Shown here: in pieces, positions 16,004-23,963 of the stretch
How positions within the stretch are numbered: position 1 is the stretch's first letter
How the letters are laid out: the number at the start of each line of letters is the position of its first letter
Assembly: GCF_026340255.1 (NCBI RefSeq)
Contig: NZ_JAPEPJ010000001.1
Location: forward strand, 1,419,001-1,483,000
Direction: 5' to 3'
DNA length: 64,000 bases
From: Streptomyces sp. NBC_01408
GTDB lineage: Bacteria > Actinomycetota > Actinomycetes > Streptomycetales > Streptomycetaceae
Notes under the pieces: generated by a model
What the model was told of the DNA's origin: nothing
What the model saw: only the letters and a program-made list of their open reading frames with translations
Databases searched by the model: none
Translations under genes and position numbers: made by a program

Positions 16004-16798
16004 TCAGTACGCCAGCCGGCTGCCGCCGCCGGGCGCTCCGCTGCTCGCCTCGACCAGCGCGTCCACGACCGCCTCGACCTCGGGCAGCCAGATCCTTCCC
16101 GCGTCCGCCGCCCGCTCCCCCGGCCGGGACTGCGCCCGTTCCGGTGCCTGCGGCTCCCGTTCCCAGCGCACCTGCCCGCCGGTGGACGCGGCGGAGGGCG
16201 GCAGCAGCACGTAGCCGCCCTCACCGTGGAAGCGCAGCGACGAGGGCACGTGGTCCTTGGCGTAGAGGAGCTCGCCGAGCCGTTCCAGCGAGTACGGCGC
16301 CACCAGCAGCGACCAGCGGGTGGGCGTGGCCACCACCGGCCCGAGCCGCATGCCCTGCGCGTCCAGCCGTACGAGGGCCCGTGCCGCCGCCGTGGCCGGC
16401 AGGCTCACCGCGCACGGGGCGGCGCCGCCGGTGGCCATCAGGACGGGGGCACTGGGCCGGTTGGTCCACCACCAGGCCACCATCCGGGGGTCGGTGGTGG
16501 CCGCGAGCAGCCCCGGCTCGAAGGGGTGCGCGCCGGGGACCGCACAGTCGGGGTCGGGGCAGGCGCACCGCGAGCTGTCCGCGCCGGAGCGGCCGACTCC
16601 GGGCAGTACGGGCCATTGCCACGCGGTGGCGCAGGTGAGCGCCGCGTCGAGGAGAGCGGGAGCGGGAACGGGCGGGCGGCTCTGTCCGGGGGCGGTTCGC
16701 CCGGACCGGGACCGGGACCGGGGCCATGACCAGGACGGGGACCGGGATTCGAGGCGATAGCGGAGCCGCTGGAGACGCCTTCCGAGGATCTCGCGCAT
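16004..16798 (-). CDS. bifunctional DNA primase/polymerase-like (PrimPol N-terminal domain) protein
   Basis: 264 residues. It has the actinobacterial prim-pol-like layout: LLDAALTCATAWQWPVLPG, a cysteine cluster CACPDPDCAVPGAHPF, then TTDPRMVAWWWTNRPSAPVL. Chromosomal Streptomyces carry several such free-standing domains without helicase partners and their function is unknown. ATG 16798 follows AAGGAACG. An Arg/Ser-rich stretch (residues about 17-40) contains an SRSRSR-type repeat encoded by a near-tandem DNA repeat (about 16690-16750). No neighbour suggests plasmid or phage origin. Confidence 0.7.
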   Translation of the reverse strand: MREILGRRLQRLRYRLESRSPSWSWPRSRSRSGRTAPGQSRPPVPAPALLDAALTCATAWQWPVLPGVGRSGADSSRCACPDPDCAVPGAHPFEPGLLAATTDPRMVAWWWTNRPSAPVLMATGGAAPCAVSLPATAAARALVRLDAQGMRLGPVVATPTRWSLLVAPYSLERLGELLYAKDHVPSSLRFHGEGGYVLLPPSAASTGGQVRWEREPQAPERAQSRPGERAADAGRIWLPEVEAVVDALVEASSGAPGGGSRLAY

Positions 16799-17206
16799 GA
16801 GCGCTCGTTCCTTTCCGTTGAACGTCGAGGGCCACATCACACCATGTAACGGGTGACTCACTACACGTACACGTTTCGCGTCACTGTGCGCCTGAAGCAG
16901 GTTCACACGGTTCGTGCAGTTTTCTTACCGGGTCCATCAAACGTCCGGCGGGGGGTGGAACGCGACCCGCACGGTACCGGGAGCGGCTGCCGCCGCTTAG
17001 GACGACGGCCGGTGCCGGGCGGTTCCCGACAGGTACCCGGCGGCGCCAACTGACCCCGGACACTGACGATTACGTACCCGTGCCCCCCGGAACGCCCGCC
17101 CAGTCGACCGCAAAAACCGTCCCCTTCCAGCTCTTTCCGGCCAAGTTCTAGCCTTGGCTGGACAGTGAGTTGCCGTCCCACGGACACCAGGATTCCCACC
17201 TGGGCA
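16799..17206. other. 408-bp divergent promoter region
   Basis: Between the minus-strand prim-pol gene and the plus-strand PP2C gene; no ORF is supported. An inverted repeat GCCAAG-ttctagc-CTTGGC lies at 17140-17158, 49 bp before the PP2C start, and may be an operator. The rest is unremarkable. Confidence 0.5.
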
Positions 17207-18736
17207 ATGCTGGACATGCATCCACGTGTGCGTGTAGATGTGGATTCCTTGATGGCGGCGCAGCACGATCTGGGGGTTTGCGATGCTATTCGGCGAATCG
17301 CACCAGGTGGAAAGGCGGACGCCATGAGCGCCCCGCATCTGCCGAAAGTGGCTGGAATCGATCCAGCAGTTACCGCGTCACCGCAGACTGCGGCGCCCGC
17401 ACCCGCACGGACCACCCCCTCACCGGTCCCTCCGCCAGGCCCCGGCAGCCTGATCCAGGACCGGCTCGCGGGCATGGTCTCGGACCTCACCACCCTCCAC
17501 GAGCTGACCGAACGCCTGGCCCGCACCGGCGGCCTCGACTCCGCCCTCCACGAGTTCCTGCGCGCCGGAGCCGCCCTCGTCGGGGCCCGCCGCGGGCTGC
17601 TCGTCCTCGAGCCCTCCGACGGACTCGGGCCGACCACCACGATCGGCCTCGGCCTCGGCCACGCCGACCTCGGCCACATCGAGACCGTGCCGCGCAGCGC
17701 GACCTCCTACGGACGCATCCTCGACGGACTCCCTGATGCCCACGGTGGCTCCGAGGTGCTCCCCGAGCCGGGCGCACCGGCCGGCACCGGAGGCTTCGCC
17801 GCCCCCGTCGACCCGCGCCACCGCGAGGTCGCCGCCCGCCTCGGCTACGCCGCCAGCTACGCGGTGCCGCTGACCGCCGAGGCCACCGGGCGGCTCGGCG
17901 CGGCCGTCTGGCTCTACGACGAGCAGGCCGAGCCGAGCGACCGCCAGCGCGACCTCGCCGGGCTCTACGTCCGGCACGCCGCCGAGCACGTGGCCCGGAT
18001 GCTGGAGGTGGAGCGCTCCCGCGCGCGCCTGGCGACCGTCGCCGAGGAGCTGCTGCCCAGCAGGCTGCCGCGGATCCCCGGGGTACAGCTCGCCGCCCGG
18101 CACCACACCGGGCCGCGCGGCGGGGGCGACTGGTACGACGCCCTGCCGCTGCCCGAGGGCGCCCTGGGGCTGGCCGTGGGCTCGGTGACCGGGTCCGGGC
18201 CGAGCGCCGTCGCCGCGATGGGCCGGCTGCGGGCCTCGCTGCGCGCGTACGCCGTCATGGAGGGCGAGGACCCCGTCGCCGTCCTGTCCGACCTGGAGCT
18301 GCTGCTGCGCCTGACCGAGCCCGCCCGTTCGGCCACCGCGCTCTTCGCCTACTGCGAACCGGCCCAGCGCAAGCTCATCCTGGCGGGCGCCGGACACGCG
18401 CCGCCCCTGCTCATCGGCGAGCGCCGCACCGAGTACGTGGAGACCTCCCTCTCCGCGCCGCTGGGGATGCTCTCCTGCTGGGAGGCGCCGAGCGTGGAGA
18501 TCGAGCCCGCACCCGGAGAAACGGTGCTGCTGTACACGGACGGGCTGCTCCAGCGCACCGGGGACCCCATGGACCGGGCCTACGCCCGGCTGCACGCCGC
18601 GGCCGCCGGGGTGCCCCGTAGCGCCCGGGACGACCCGGCCGCCATCTGCGACCACATCCTGCGGACCATCCTGCCCGGCGGAGAGACGGCCGATACCCCG
18701 GAGGACATCGTGCTGCTGGCCGCCCGATTTGAGTGA
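17207..18736 (+). CDS. GAF-domain PP2C (SpoIIE-type) serine/threonine phosphatase
   Basis: 509 residues from ATG 17207. A GAF sensor domain spans about residues 100-265, then a SpoIIE/RsbU-like PP2C domain from about 290 with metal-site motifs GGGDWYDALPL, LAVGSVTGSG, AGHAPPLL and VLLYTDGLLQR, ending DTPEDIVLLAARF. Such phosphatases dephosphorylate STAS anti-anti-sigma factors opposed by RsbW-like kinases, two of which are nearby (13481-13996 and 20402-20845). The start is uncertain: ATG 17324 also has a ribosome-like AAAGGCGG, but the upstream segment MLDMHPRVRVDVDSLMAAQ resembles the N-terminus I remember for streptomycete homologues. Confidence 0.85.
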   Translation: MLDMHPRVRVDVDSLMAAQHDLGVCDAIRRIAPGGKADAMSAPHLPKVAGIDPAVTASPQTAAPAPARTTPSPVPPPGPGSLIQDRLAGMVSDLTTLHELTERLARTGGLDSALHEFLRAGAALVGARRGLLVLEPSDGLGPTTTIGLGLGHADLGHIETVPRSATSYGRILDGLPDAHGGSEVLPEPGAPAGTGGFAAPVDPRHREVAARLGYAASYAVPLTAEATGRLGAAVWLYDEQAEPSDRQRDLAGLYVRHAAEHVARMLEVERSRARLATVAEELLPSRLPRIPGVQLAARHHTGPRGGGDWYDALPLPEGALGLAVGSVTGSGPSAVAAMGRLRASLRAYAVMEGEDPVAVLSDLELLLRLTEPARSATALFAYCEPAQRKLILAGAGHAPPLLIGERRTEYVETSLSAPLGMLSCWEAPSVEIEPAPGETVLLYTDGLLQRTGDPMDRAYARLHAAAAGVPRSARDDPAAICDHILRTILPGGETADTPEDIVLLAARFE

Positions 18737-18757
18737 GCCGGGCGGTTTGAGGGTGTT

Positions 18758-18773
18758 TGTGCGATAGCGCACA
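18758..18773. promoter_or_regulatory. inverted repeat TGTGCG-atag-CGCACA
   Basis: A perfect 6-bp arm palindrome with a 4-bp spacer in the 121-bp gap between PP2C and aminopeptidase P, 85 bp before the GTG of the latter. It could be an operator or a weak terminator. Confidence 0.45.
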
Positions 18774-18857
18774 CGGCCCTCCGTGCTTCTTCCGGTCACA
18801 CATACGATGGACGAGGTCCACACCCAGGTCCGTGTCTGTCGTAGCTGAGGAGAAGAC

Positions 18858-20324
18858 GTGGCTGACGAGCTCACCCCGGAGACCCCGGAAGAAGAGCAGC
18901 CCAAGAAGACGCACAAGCAGCGCAAGAACGGTCTGTACCCGGGCGTCAGCGACGAACTCGCGGAGAGCATGCGCACGGGCTGGGCCGACACCGAGCTGCA
19001 CGGACTGGAGCCCATCGCCCAGGCCGCGCACACCGCCGCCCGCCGCGCCGCGCTGTCCGCGCGCTTCCCCGGCGAGCGCCTCGTCGTCCCCGCGGGCCGT
19101 CTCAAGACCCGCTCGAACGACACCGAGTACCCCTTCCGCGCCTCGACCGAGTACGCGTACCTCACCGGCGACCAGACCGAGAACGGCGTCCTGGTCCTGG
19201 AGCCCACCGGGGAGACCGGCCACACGGCCACCGTCTACCTGCTGCCGCGCTCCAACCGCGAGAACGGCGAGTTCTGGCTGTCCGGCCAGGGTGAGCTGTG
19301 GGTCGGCCGCCGCCACTCCCTCGCCGAGGCCGAACAGCTCCTGGGGATCCCCGCCAAGGACGTGCGCGAGCTCGCCGAGGCCCTCACCGAGGCCGAGGGC
19401 CCGGTCCGGGCGGTACGCGGCCACGACTCCGGCATCGAGTCCGCCCTCACGGACAAGGTGACCAAGGAGCGCGACGAGGAGCTGCGCGTCTACCTCTCCG
19501 AGGCCCGCGCCGTGAAGGACGAATTCGAGATCGGCGAGCTGCAGAAGGCCGTCGACTCCACCGTCCGCGGCTTCGAGGACGTCGTGAAGGTCCTGGACAA
19601 GGCCGAGGCCACGTCCGAGCGCTACATCGAGGGCACCTTCTTCCTGCGCGCCCGGGTCGAGGGCAACGACATCGGCTACGGCTCCATCTGCGCCGCCGGC
19701 CCGCACGCCTGCACCCTGCACTGGGTCCGCAACGACGGCGACGTCCGCTCCGGGGACCTGCTGCTGCTCGACGCGGGCGTGGAGACCCACTCCCTCTACA
19801 CCGCCGACGTCACGCGCACGCTGCCGATCAACGGCACGTACACCGACATCCAGCGCAAGATCTACGACGCGGTCTACGAGTCCCAGGAAGCCGGCATCGC
19901 CGCCGTCAAGCCGGGCGCGAAGTTCCGCGACTTCCACGACGCCTCCCAGCACGTGCTGGCCGAGAAGCTCGTCGAGTGGGGTCTGCTGGAGGGCCCGGTC
20001 GAGCGCGTCCTGGAGCTCGGCCTGCAGCGCCGCTGGACCCTGCACGGCACCGGCCACATGCTCGGCATGGACGTCCACGACTGCGCCGCCGCGCGCACCG
20101 AGGCCTACGTGGACGGCACGCTGGAGCCGGGCATGTGCCTCACCGTCGAGCCCGGTCTGTACTTCCAGGCCGACGACCTGACCGTGCCCGAGGAGTACCG
20201 CGGCATCGGCGTCCGGATCGAGGACGACATCCTCGTCACCGAGGACGGCAACCGGAACCTGTCGGCCGGGCTGCCCCGCACCTCGGTCGAGGTCGAGGCC
20301 TGGATGGCGCGCCTCAAGGGCTGA
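18858..20324 (+). CDS. pepP: Xaa-Pro aminopeptidase (aminopeptidase P, M24B)
   Basis: 488 residues. The N-terminal AMP_N domain (about 50-180) precedes a pita-bread M24 catalytic domain with all five metal ligands in their usual motifs: LLLLDAGVE (Asp), YTADVTRT (Asp), LHGTGHMLGMDVHD (His), MCLTVEPGLYF (Glu) and GIGVRIEDDILVT (Glu). It removes N-terminal residues preceding proline. GTG 18858 has GAGGAG 5 nt upstream. The acidic/Lys-rich N-terminal 25 residues are a common actinobacterial extension. A strong hairpin follows. Confidence 0.93.
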   Translation: MADELTPETPEEEQPKKTHKQRKNGLYPGVSDELAESMRTGWADTELHGLEPIAQAAHTAARRAALSARFPGERLVVPAGRLKTRSNDTEYPFRASTEYAYLTGDQTENGVLVLEPTGETGHTATVYLLPRSNRENGEFWLSGQGELWVGRRHSLAEAEQLLGIPAKDVRELAEALTEAEGPVRAVRGHDSGIESALTDKVTKERDEELRVYLSEARAVKDEFEIGELQKAVDSTVRGFEDVVKVLDKAEATSERYIEGTFFLRARVEGNDIGYGSICAAGPHACTLHWVRNDGDVRSGDLLLLDAGVETHSLYTADVTRTLPINGTYTDIQRKIYDAVYESQEAGIAAVKPGAKFRDFHDASQHVLAEKLVEWGLLEGPVERVLELGLQRRWTLHGTGHMLGMDVHDCAAARTEAYVDGTLEPGMCLTVEPGLYFQADDLTVPEEYRGIGVRIEDDILVTEDGNRNLSAGLPRTSVEVEAWMARLKG

Positions 20325-20359
20325 CACCAGCGGATGTCCCGGCTCGGAAGCCGGCGTAC

Positions 20360-20394
20360 GGAGGGCGGGATCCCGGTGCGGGGTCCCGCCCTCC
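20360..20394. terminator. bidirectional terminator
   Basis: GGAGGGCGGGA pairs with TCCCGCCCTCC (11 bp, 13-nt loop) between the convergent pepP and RsbW-like genes. Confidence 0.8.
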
Positions 20395-20401
20395 GGCGTG
20401 T

Positions 20402-20845
20402 CTACGACACCTTGAGCAGCGCGTCGTCACGCCACTTCAGCATCTTGTCGAAGCTCACCGACGCGCCCCGGCCCGGCCTGTTGCGCAGACGGACGTGGTC
20501 GGCGAGTTCGGCGATCAGGTGCAGTCCCCGGCCGTGCTCGGCCAGGGACGGTCTACGGCGGGCCACCGTCGCGGGCGGGAATCCCGGGCCCGAATCGGTC
20601 ACCTCGATGCGGCAGCGGTCCCCGTCCAGATAGGCCGTGACGTGGTACGCCTCGGTCTCGTCCAGGGCGTCGCCGTACCCGCCGTGCTCCACCGCGTTGG
20701 CACAGGCCTCGCTCAGCGCCACCGAGAGATCGAAGGAGATGTCCGGGTCCACCCCCGCGGTCTCCATCGTCCCCAGCAGCAGTCGCCTGGCGAGCGGCAC
20801 GCTCGCGGCTTCGCGCCTCAAGTGGAGAGACCACCAGATGCTCAT
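20402..20845 (-). CDS. RsbW-like anti-sigma/ATP-binding protein
   Basis: 147 residues, HATPase_c_2. The N box is LSVALSEACANAVEHG, the G1 box IEVTDSGPGFPP, and the G2 region RPSLAEHGRGLHLIAELAD, all intact, so ATP binding is expected. Length and N-terminal RREAASVPLARRLLLGTM fit the single-domain Streptomyces anti-sigma factor/kinase family. ATG 20845. It is not in an operon; partners may be encoded elsewhere or be the GAF-PP2C phosphatase 1.7 kb away. Confidence 0.85.
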   Translation of the reverse strand: MSIWWSLHLRREAASVPLARRLLLGTMETAGVDPDISFDLSVALSEACANAVEHGGYGDALDETEAYHVTAYLDGDRCRIEVTDSGPGFPPATVARRRPSLAEHGRGLHLIAELADHVRLRNRPGRGASVSFDKMLKWRDDALLKVS

Positions 20846-21035
20846 ACGGTTACCTATTGCCGCCCACGGGGGGCCGTAAGCGCCCCGGCGGCCGTCGGCG
20901 TCCCCAATGCCCTCGTTCGGCCGATGTGGCTCTCCCGGGCGCCGGTGTATGCGGGTGCCCGTGGAGCGGAACTCAAGGCGCCTTGCACGACCTGCCGTAT
21001 GCAGGGCCTAAGCGCAGTGCGATGATGGCCCGGCC

Positions 21036-21857
21036 ATGACTGCCCCCCACGCCAAGCACGCCGGAGCCGGCCTCCGGCTCGTCCGGACCGCGGTTTTCAC
21101 CGCGGTCTGCGTCGTGCTGGCCGCGGTCGGGCACGCCCTGGCATCATGCGCCACCGTGCCCTGGTGGACCCTCGGCATCGGCTTCCTGGCCGTGTTCGCG
21201 GCCGCGGCCCCGCTCGCGGGACGCCCCCGTACGCTGCCGGCCATCGCGGGCGGGCTCGCCGCCGGACAGCTGGCCCTGCACACGCTGTTCGGCTTCGGCC
21301 AGCACGGCGCCGCGGCCACCCCGGCCCAGGCACCGGCCGCCGCTTCCGACACCTCGCTCGCGGCCCTCGCCGCGCAACTGGTGTGCGGGGGCAACTCGGT
21401 ACCGCTCGACCCGGCCGCCGCCCGGCAGATCCTGGAGGCCGCCGGGCTGGATCCGGCCGCCCTGGCCGCGCAGTCCCTCGAACAGGGCCAGGCCGTGCAC
21501 GCCCACCTGGCGCACGCAGCCGGCCCGCCGCCCGCGACCGGCCTGTTCAGCCCGGCCATGCTGATCGGCCACCTGCTGGCCGCGCTCGCCGCCGGCTGGC
21601 TGCTCGGACGCGGCGACGCCGCGCTCTCCCGGCTCATCGAGCTGTCCCGGCTGTCCACCGAAGCCACCCCGGTCCGCGCGCTGCGCACCGCGCTCGCCCT
21701 CGTACGCGCCCTCGGCGCCGGGCTCCCCGGCGCGCCCGCCCGGGACCCGCGGGCTCCGCGGACCGCCGCCGATCCCGCCGCCGCCACCGGCCGGCAGGAA
21801 CTCCAGCACGCGGTGATCAGGCGCGGGCCGCCAGTGGCGCTCGCCCTCGCAGCCTGA
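21036..21857 (+). CDS. polytopic membrane protein preceding the copper operon
   Basis: 273 residues with about four to five transmembrane helices (residues 15-37, 44-60, 65-88 and 178-198). There is a long extracytoplasmic loop containing one Cys and several His, and an Arg-rich cytoplasmic tail. It resembles an uncharacterised protein I recall beside ycnI/sco in other streptomycetes. Placement 109 bp before ycnI and on the same strand suggests copper-related transport or assembly; no known copper motif is present. ATG 21036 lacks a clear Shine-Dalgarno. Confidence 0.65.
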   Translation: MTAPHAKHAGAGLRLVRTAVFTAVCVVLAAVGHALASCATVPWWTLGIGFLAVFAAAAPLAGRPRTLPAIAGGLAAGQLALHTLFGFGQHGAAATPAQAPAAASDTSLAALAAQLVCGGNSVPLDPAAARQILEAAGLDPAALAAQSLEQGQAVHAHLAHAAGPPPATGLFSPAMLIGHLLAALAAGWLLGRGDAALSRLIELSRLSTEATPVRALRTALALVRALGAGLPGAPARDPRAPRTAADPAAATGRQELQHAVIRRGPPVALALAA

Positions 21858-21966
21858 CGCGGCGCCCCCTACCCGGGTACACGACACCTGGAGCCCGGTG
21901 CCGCGCAACTCCGCGCGCGCCCGTGCGCGGGGCACCGTCACCCTGCTTCTGTGGAGTGTTTCCGCC

Positions 21967-22698
21967 ATGAAGACCTCTCGCGTCTCCTTCGCCGCCGCCC
22001 TCGCCGCCGGCACCGTCCTCCTCCTCTCCGGCCCTGCCTTCGCACACGTCAGCGTGCAGCCCGGCGAGGCCACCAAGGGCGGGTACGCGACCATCAACTT
22101 CAAGGTCCCCAACGAGCGTGACAACGCCTCGACCACGCAGCTCGAGGTCAACTTCCCGATCGACCAGCCGCTCACGTCCGTCATGCCGCAGGACGTCCCC
22201 GGCTGGACCGTGACGGTCGAGAAGAGCAAGCTCGACAAGCCGCTCACCGTGCACGGCAAGCAGATCAACGAGGCCGTCACCAAGGTGACCTGGTCCGGCG
22301 GGAAGATCGAGCCCGGCAAGTTCCAGCAGTTCCCCCTCTCCGTGGGCAAGCTGCCGGAGACCGCCGACCAGATGGTCTTCAAGTCCCTCCAGACCTACGA
22401 CAACGGCGAGGTCGTCCGCTGGATCGAAGAGGCCAAGGACGGCGCCGAGGAGCCGCAGAACCCGGCGCCCGTACTGAAGCTGACCGCCGCCAAGGGCGCT
22501 GACCACCACGGCTCCGACGCGAAGAGCGATGCCAAGAACGCCGGCGCCAAGGACGGCAAGGACGCGAAGGACGGCCACGACAAGGCGGCCGCCGAGCACG
22601 GCTCCGACACGACCGCGCGCGTCCTCGGCGTCGCCGGCATCGTCGTCGGACTGGGCGGTGTCGCCTTCGGCGTCGCCTCGCGCCGCCGCTCCGCCTGA
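21967..22698 (+). CDS. YcnI-like copper-binding protein (DUF1775)
   Basis: 243 residues. The signal peptide ends AFA and cleavage exposes an N-terminal histidine (HVSVQPGE), the mononuclear Cu(II) site described for YcnI. The DUF1775 beta-domain runs to about residue 165. A Lys/Asp/His-rich linker (GADHHGSDAKSDAKNAG onward) and a C-terminal helix with RRR anchor it on the outer membrane face. ATG 21967 is the start because the frame upstream has no signal sequence. First clear member of a copper delivery set with Sco, PCuAC and CopCD. Confidence 0.9.
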   Translation: MKTSRVSFAAALAAGTVLLLSGPAFAHVSVQPGEATKGGYATINFKVPNERDNASTTQLEVNFPIDQPLTSVMPQDVPGWTVTVEKSKLDKPLTVHGKQINEAVTKVTWSGGKIEPGKFQQFPLSVGKLPETADQMVFKSLQTYDNGEVVRWIEEAKDGAEEPQNPAPVLKLTAAKGADHHGSDAKSDAKNAGAKDGKDAKDGHDKAAAEHGSDTTARVLGVAGIVVGLGGVAFGVASRRRSA

Positions 22699-22752
22699 CC
22701 TTCGGCCCTCGGGCTCCGTCGTTTCCGGGCGCCCTCACCTCCCCGATCCATC

Positions 22753-22783
22753 CCGGTACACCACCCGGTACAGCACCGGTACA
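22753..22783 (+). repeat. CCGGTACA direct repeats
   Basis: Three copies of CCGGTACA start at 22753, 22765 and 22776, spaced 12 and 11 bp on one helix face, in the 110-bp gap between ycnI and sco. A related CCGGGTACAC lies before ycnI near 21873. Possibly regulatory. Confidence 0.5.
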
Positions 22784-22808
22784 CATCCCCGATCCCAGGG
22801 ACTTCTCC

Positions 22809-23462
22809 ATGCGCACCACACGTGTGACGGTCGCCGCGCTCGTCGCGGCGGCCGCACTCACCCTCTCCGCCTGCGGCGGCGAACCCGCCAAGACCGGTTC
22901 GGTCACCCAGCTCTCGGGCGGCCAGAGCGGAGCCAAGGCCGCGACCGTTCTGGACCGCCCCTTCAGCAAGCCGGAACTCGTCCTCACGGACACCACCGGC
23001 AAGCCGTGGAACCTGCGTGAGCAGACCAAGGGCAAGCCGACGCTCATCTACTTCGGCTACACCAACTGCCCGGACGTGTGCCCCCTGACGATGAGCAACA
23101 TCGCCGTCGCCAAGAAGGCACTGCCCAAGGCCGACCAGGACAACCTGCGGGTCGTCTTCGTCACCACCGATCCCGAACGGGACACTCCCGAATCCCTCGG
23201 CACGTGGCTGAACTCCCAGGACCCGTCCTTCACCGGACTGACCGGGGACTTCGCCACCATCCAGGCCGCCGCCCGCACGCTCGGCATCGGGATCGAGGCC
23301 GCCAAGAAGGAGGCCGACGGGAGCGTCGTCTCCATGCACGGCGCCCAGGTCATCGCGTTCTCGCCCAAGACCGACGAGGGCTACGTCCTCTACGGCGAGG
23401 GCACCACCGTCGACGACTACACCAAGGACCTGCCGAAGCTCATCAAGGGAGAGAACCCGTGA
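22809..23462 (+). CDS. sco: Sco/SenC family copper chaperone lipoprotein
   Basis: 217 residues. Lipobox LSAC (C22) predicts a membrane lipoprotein. The thioredoxin-fold domain has the Cu-binding pair C87 and C91 (NCPDVCP) and H177 (SMHG), so all three ligands are present. Sco delivers copper to the CuA centre of cytochrome c oxidase; in Streptomyces it is also needed to mature the GlxA radical copper oxidase and for development. ATG 22809 has only a weak ribosome site. Coupled by a GTGA overlap to PCuAC. Confidence 0.93.
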   Translation: MRTTRVTVAALVAAAALTLSACGGEPAKTGSVTQLSGGQSGAKAATVLDRPFSKPELVLTDTTGKPWNLREQTKGKPTLIYFGYTNCPDVCPLTMSNIAVAKKALPKADQDNLRVVFVTTDPERDTPESLGTWLNSQDPSFTGLTGDFATIQAAARTLGIGIEAAKKEADGSVVSMHGAQVIAFSPKTDEGYVLYGEGTTVDDYTKDLPKLIKGENP

Positions 23463-23941
23463 CCGCCCGCACCACCCGCACCCTCGCCGCCGCCCTCTCC
23501 CTGGCGGCAGCGCTCGTCATATCCGGCTGCTCCTCCTCCGACTCCGAGGACGGGGCGGGCAAGCCGAAGCTGACGGTGAGCGGCGCCTTCATGCCCGAGC
23601 CCGTCAACGACAAGATGGCCGGCGCCTTCATGGTCATCAAGAACGGCTCCAAGACCGCCGACAAGCTCACCGGCGTGACGTCCTCGCTCTCGGACGATCT
23701 GCAGATCCACGAGACCAAGGACCAGAAGATGCAGCAGGTCCCCTCCATGGACGTGCCCGCGAACGGTGAGCTGAAGCTGGAGCGCGGCGGCGACCACGTC
23801 ATGTTCATGGGGCTCAAGAGCACCCCGAAGGTCGGCGAGAAGGTCACCGTCGAGCTGCACTTCGAGAAGGCCGCCCCCGTCGAGGTCGAGCTCGACGTGA
23901 AGGAACGGACCTACACCGCTCAGAACTCCAACGCCCACTGA
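23459..23941 (+). CDS. PCu(A)C copper chaperone lipoprotein
   Basis: 160 residues. Lipobox ISGC (C24). The DUF461/PCuAC copper site is complete: H84, M91, then M-x21-H-x-M leading to H113 and M115. It is an extracytoplasmic Cu(I) chaperone that passes copper to Sco or directly to CuA. The GTG at 23459 overlaps the Sco stop (GTGA), fixing the start inside a longer open frame. Same family as the Streptomyces lividans ECuC protein (from memory). Confidence 0.9.
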   Translation: MTARTTRTLAAALSLAAALVISGCSSSDSEDGAGKPKLTVSGAFMPEPVNDKMAGAFMVIKNGSKTADKLTGVTSSLSDDLQIHETKDQKMQQVPSMDVPANGELKLERGGDHVMFMGLKSTPKVGEKVTVELHFEKAAPVEVELDVKERTYTAQNSNAH

Positions 23942-23963
23942 CGGACCGAGGGACTGACACGCC

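Noticed and set aside
17420..20327. Long minus-strand open frames (603 and 638 codons) over PP2C and pepP
   Set aside because: Compositional shadows of two well-supported plus-strand genes; no ribosome sites or family motifs.
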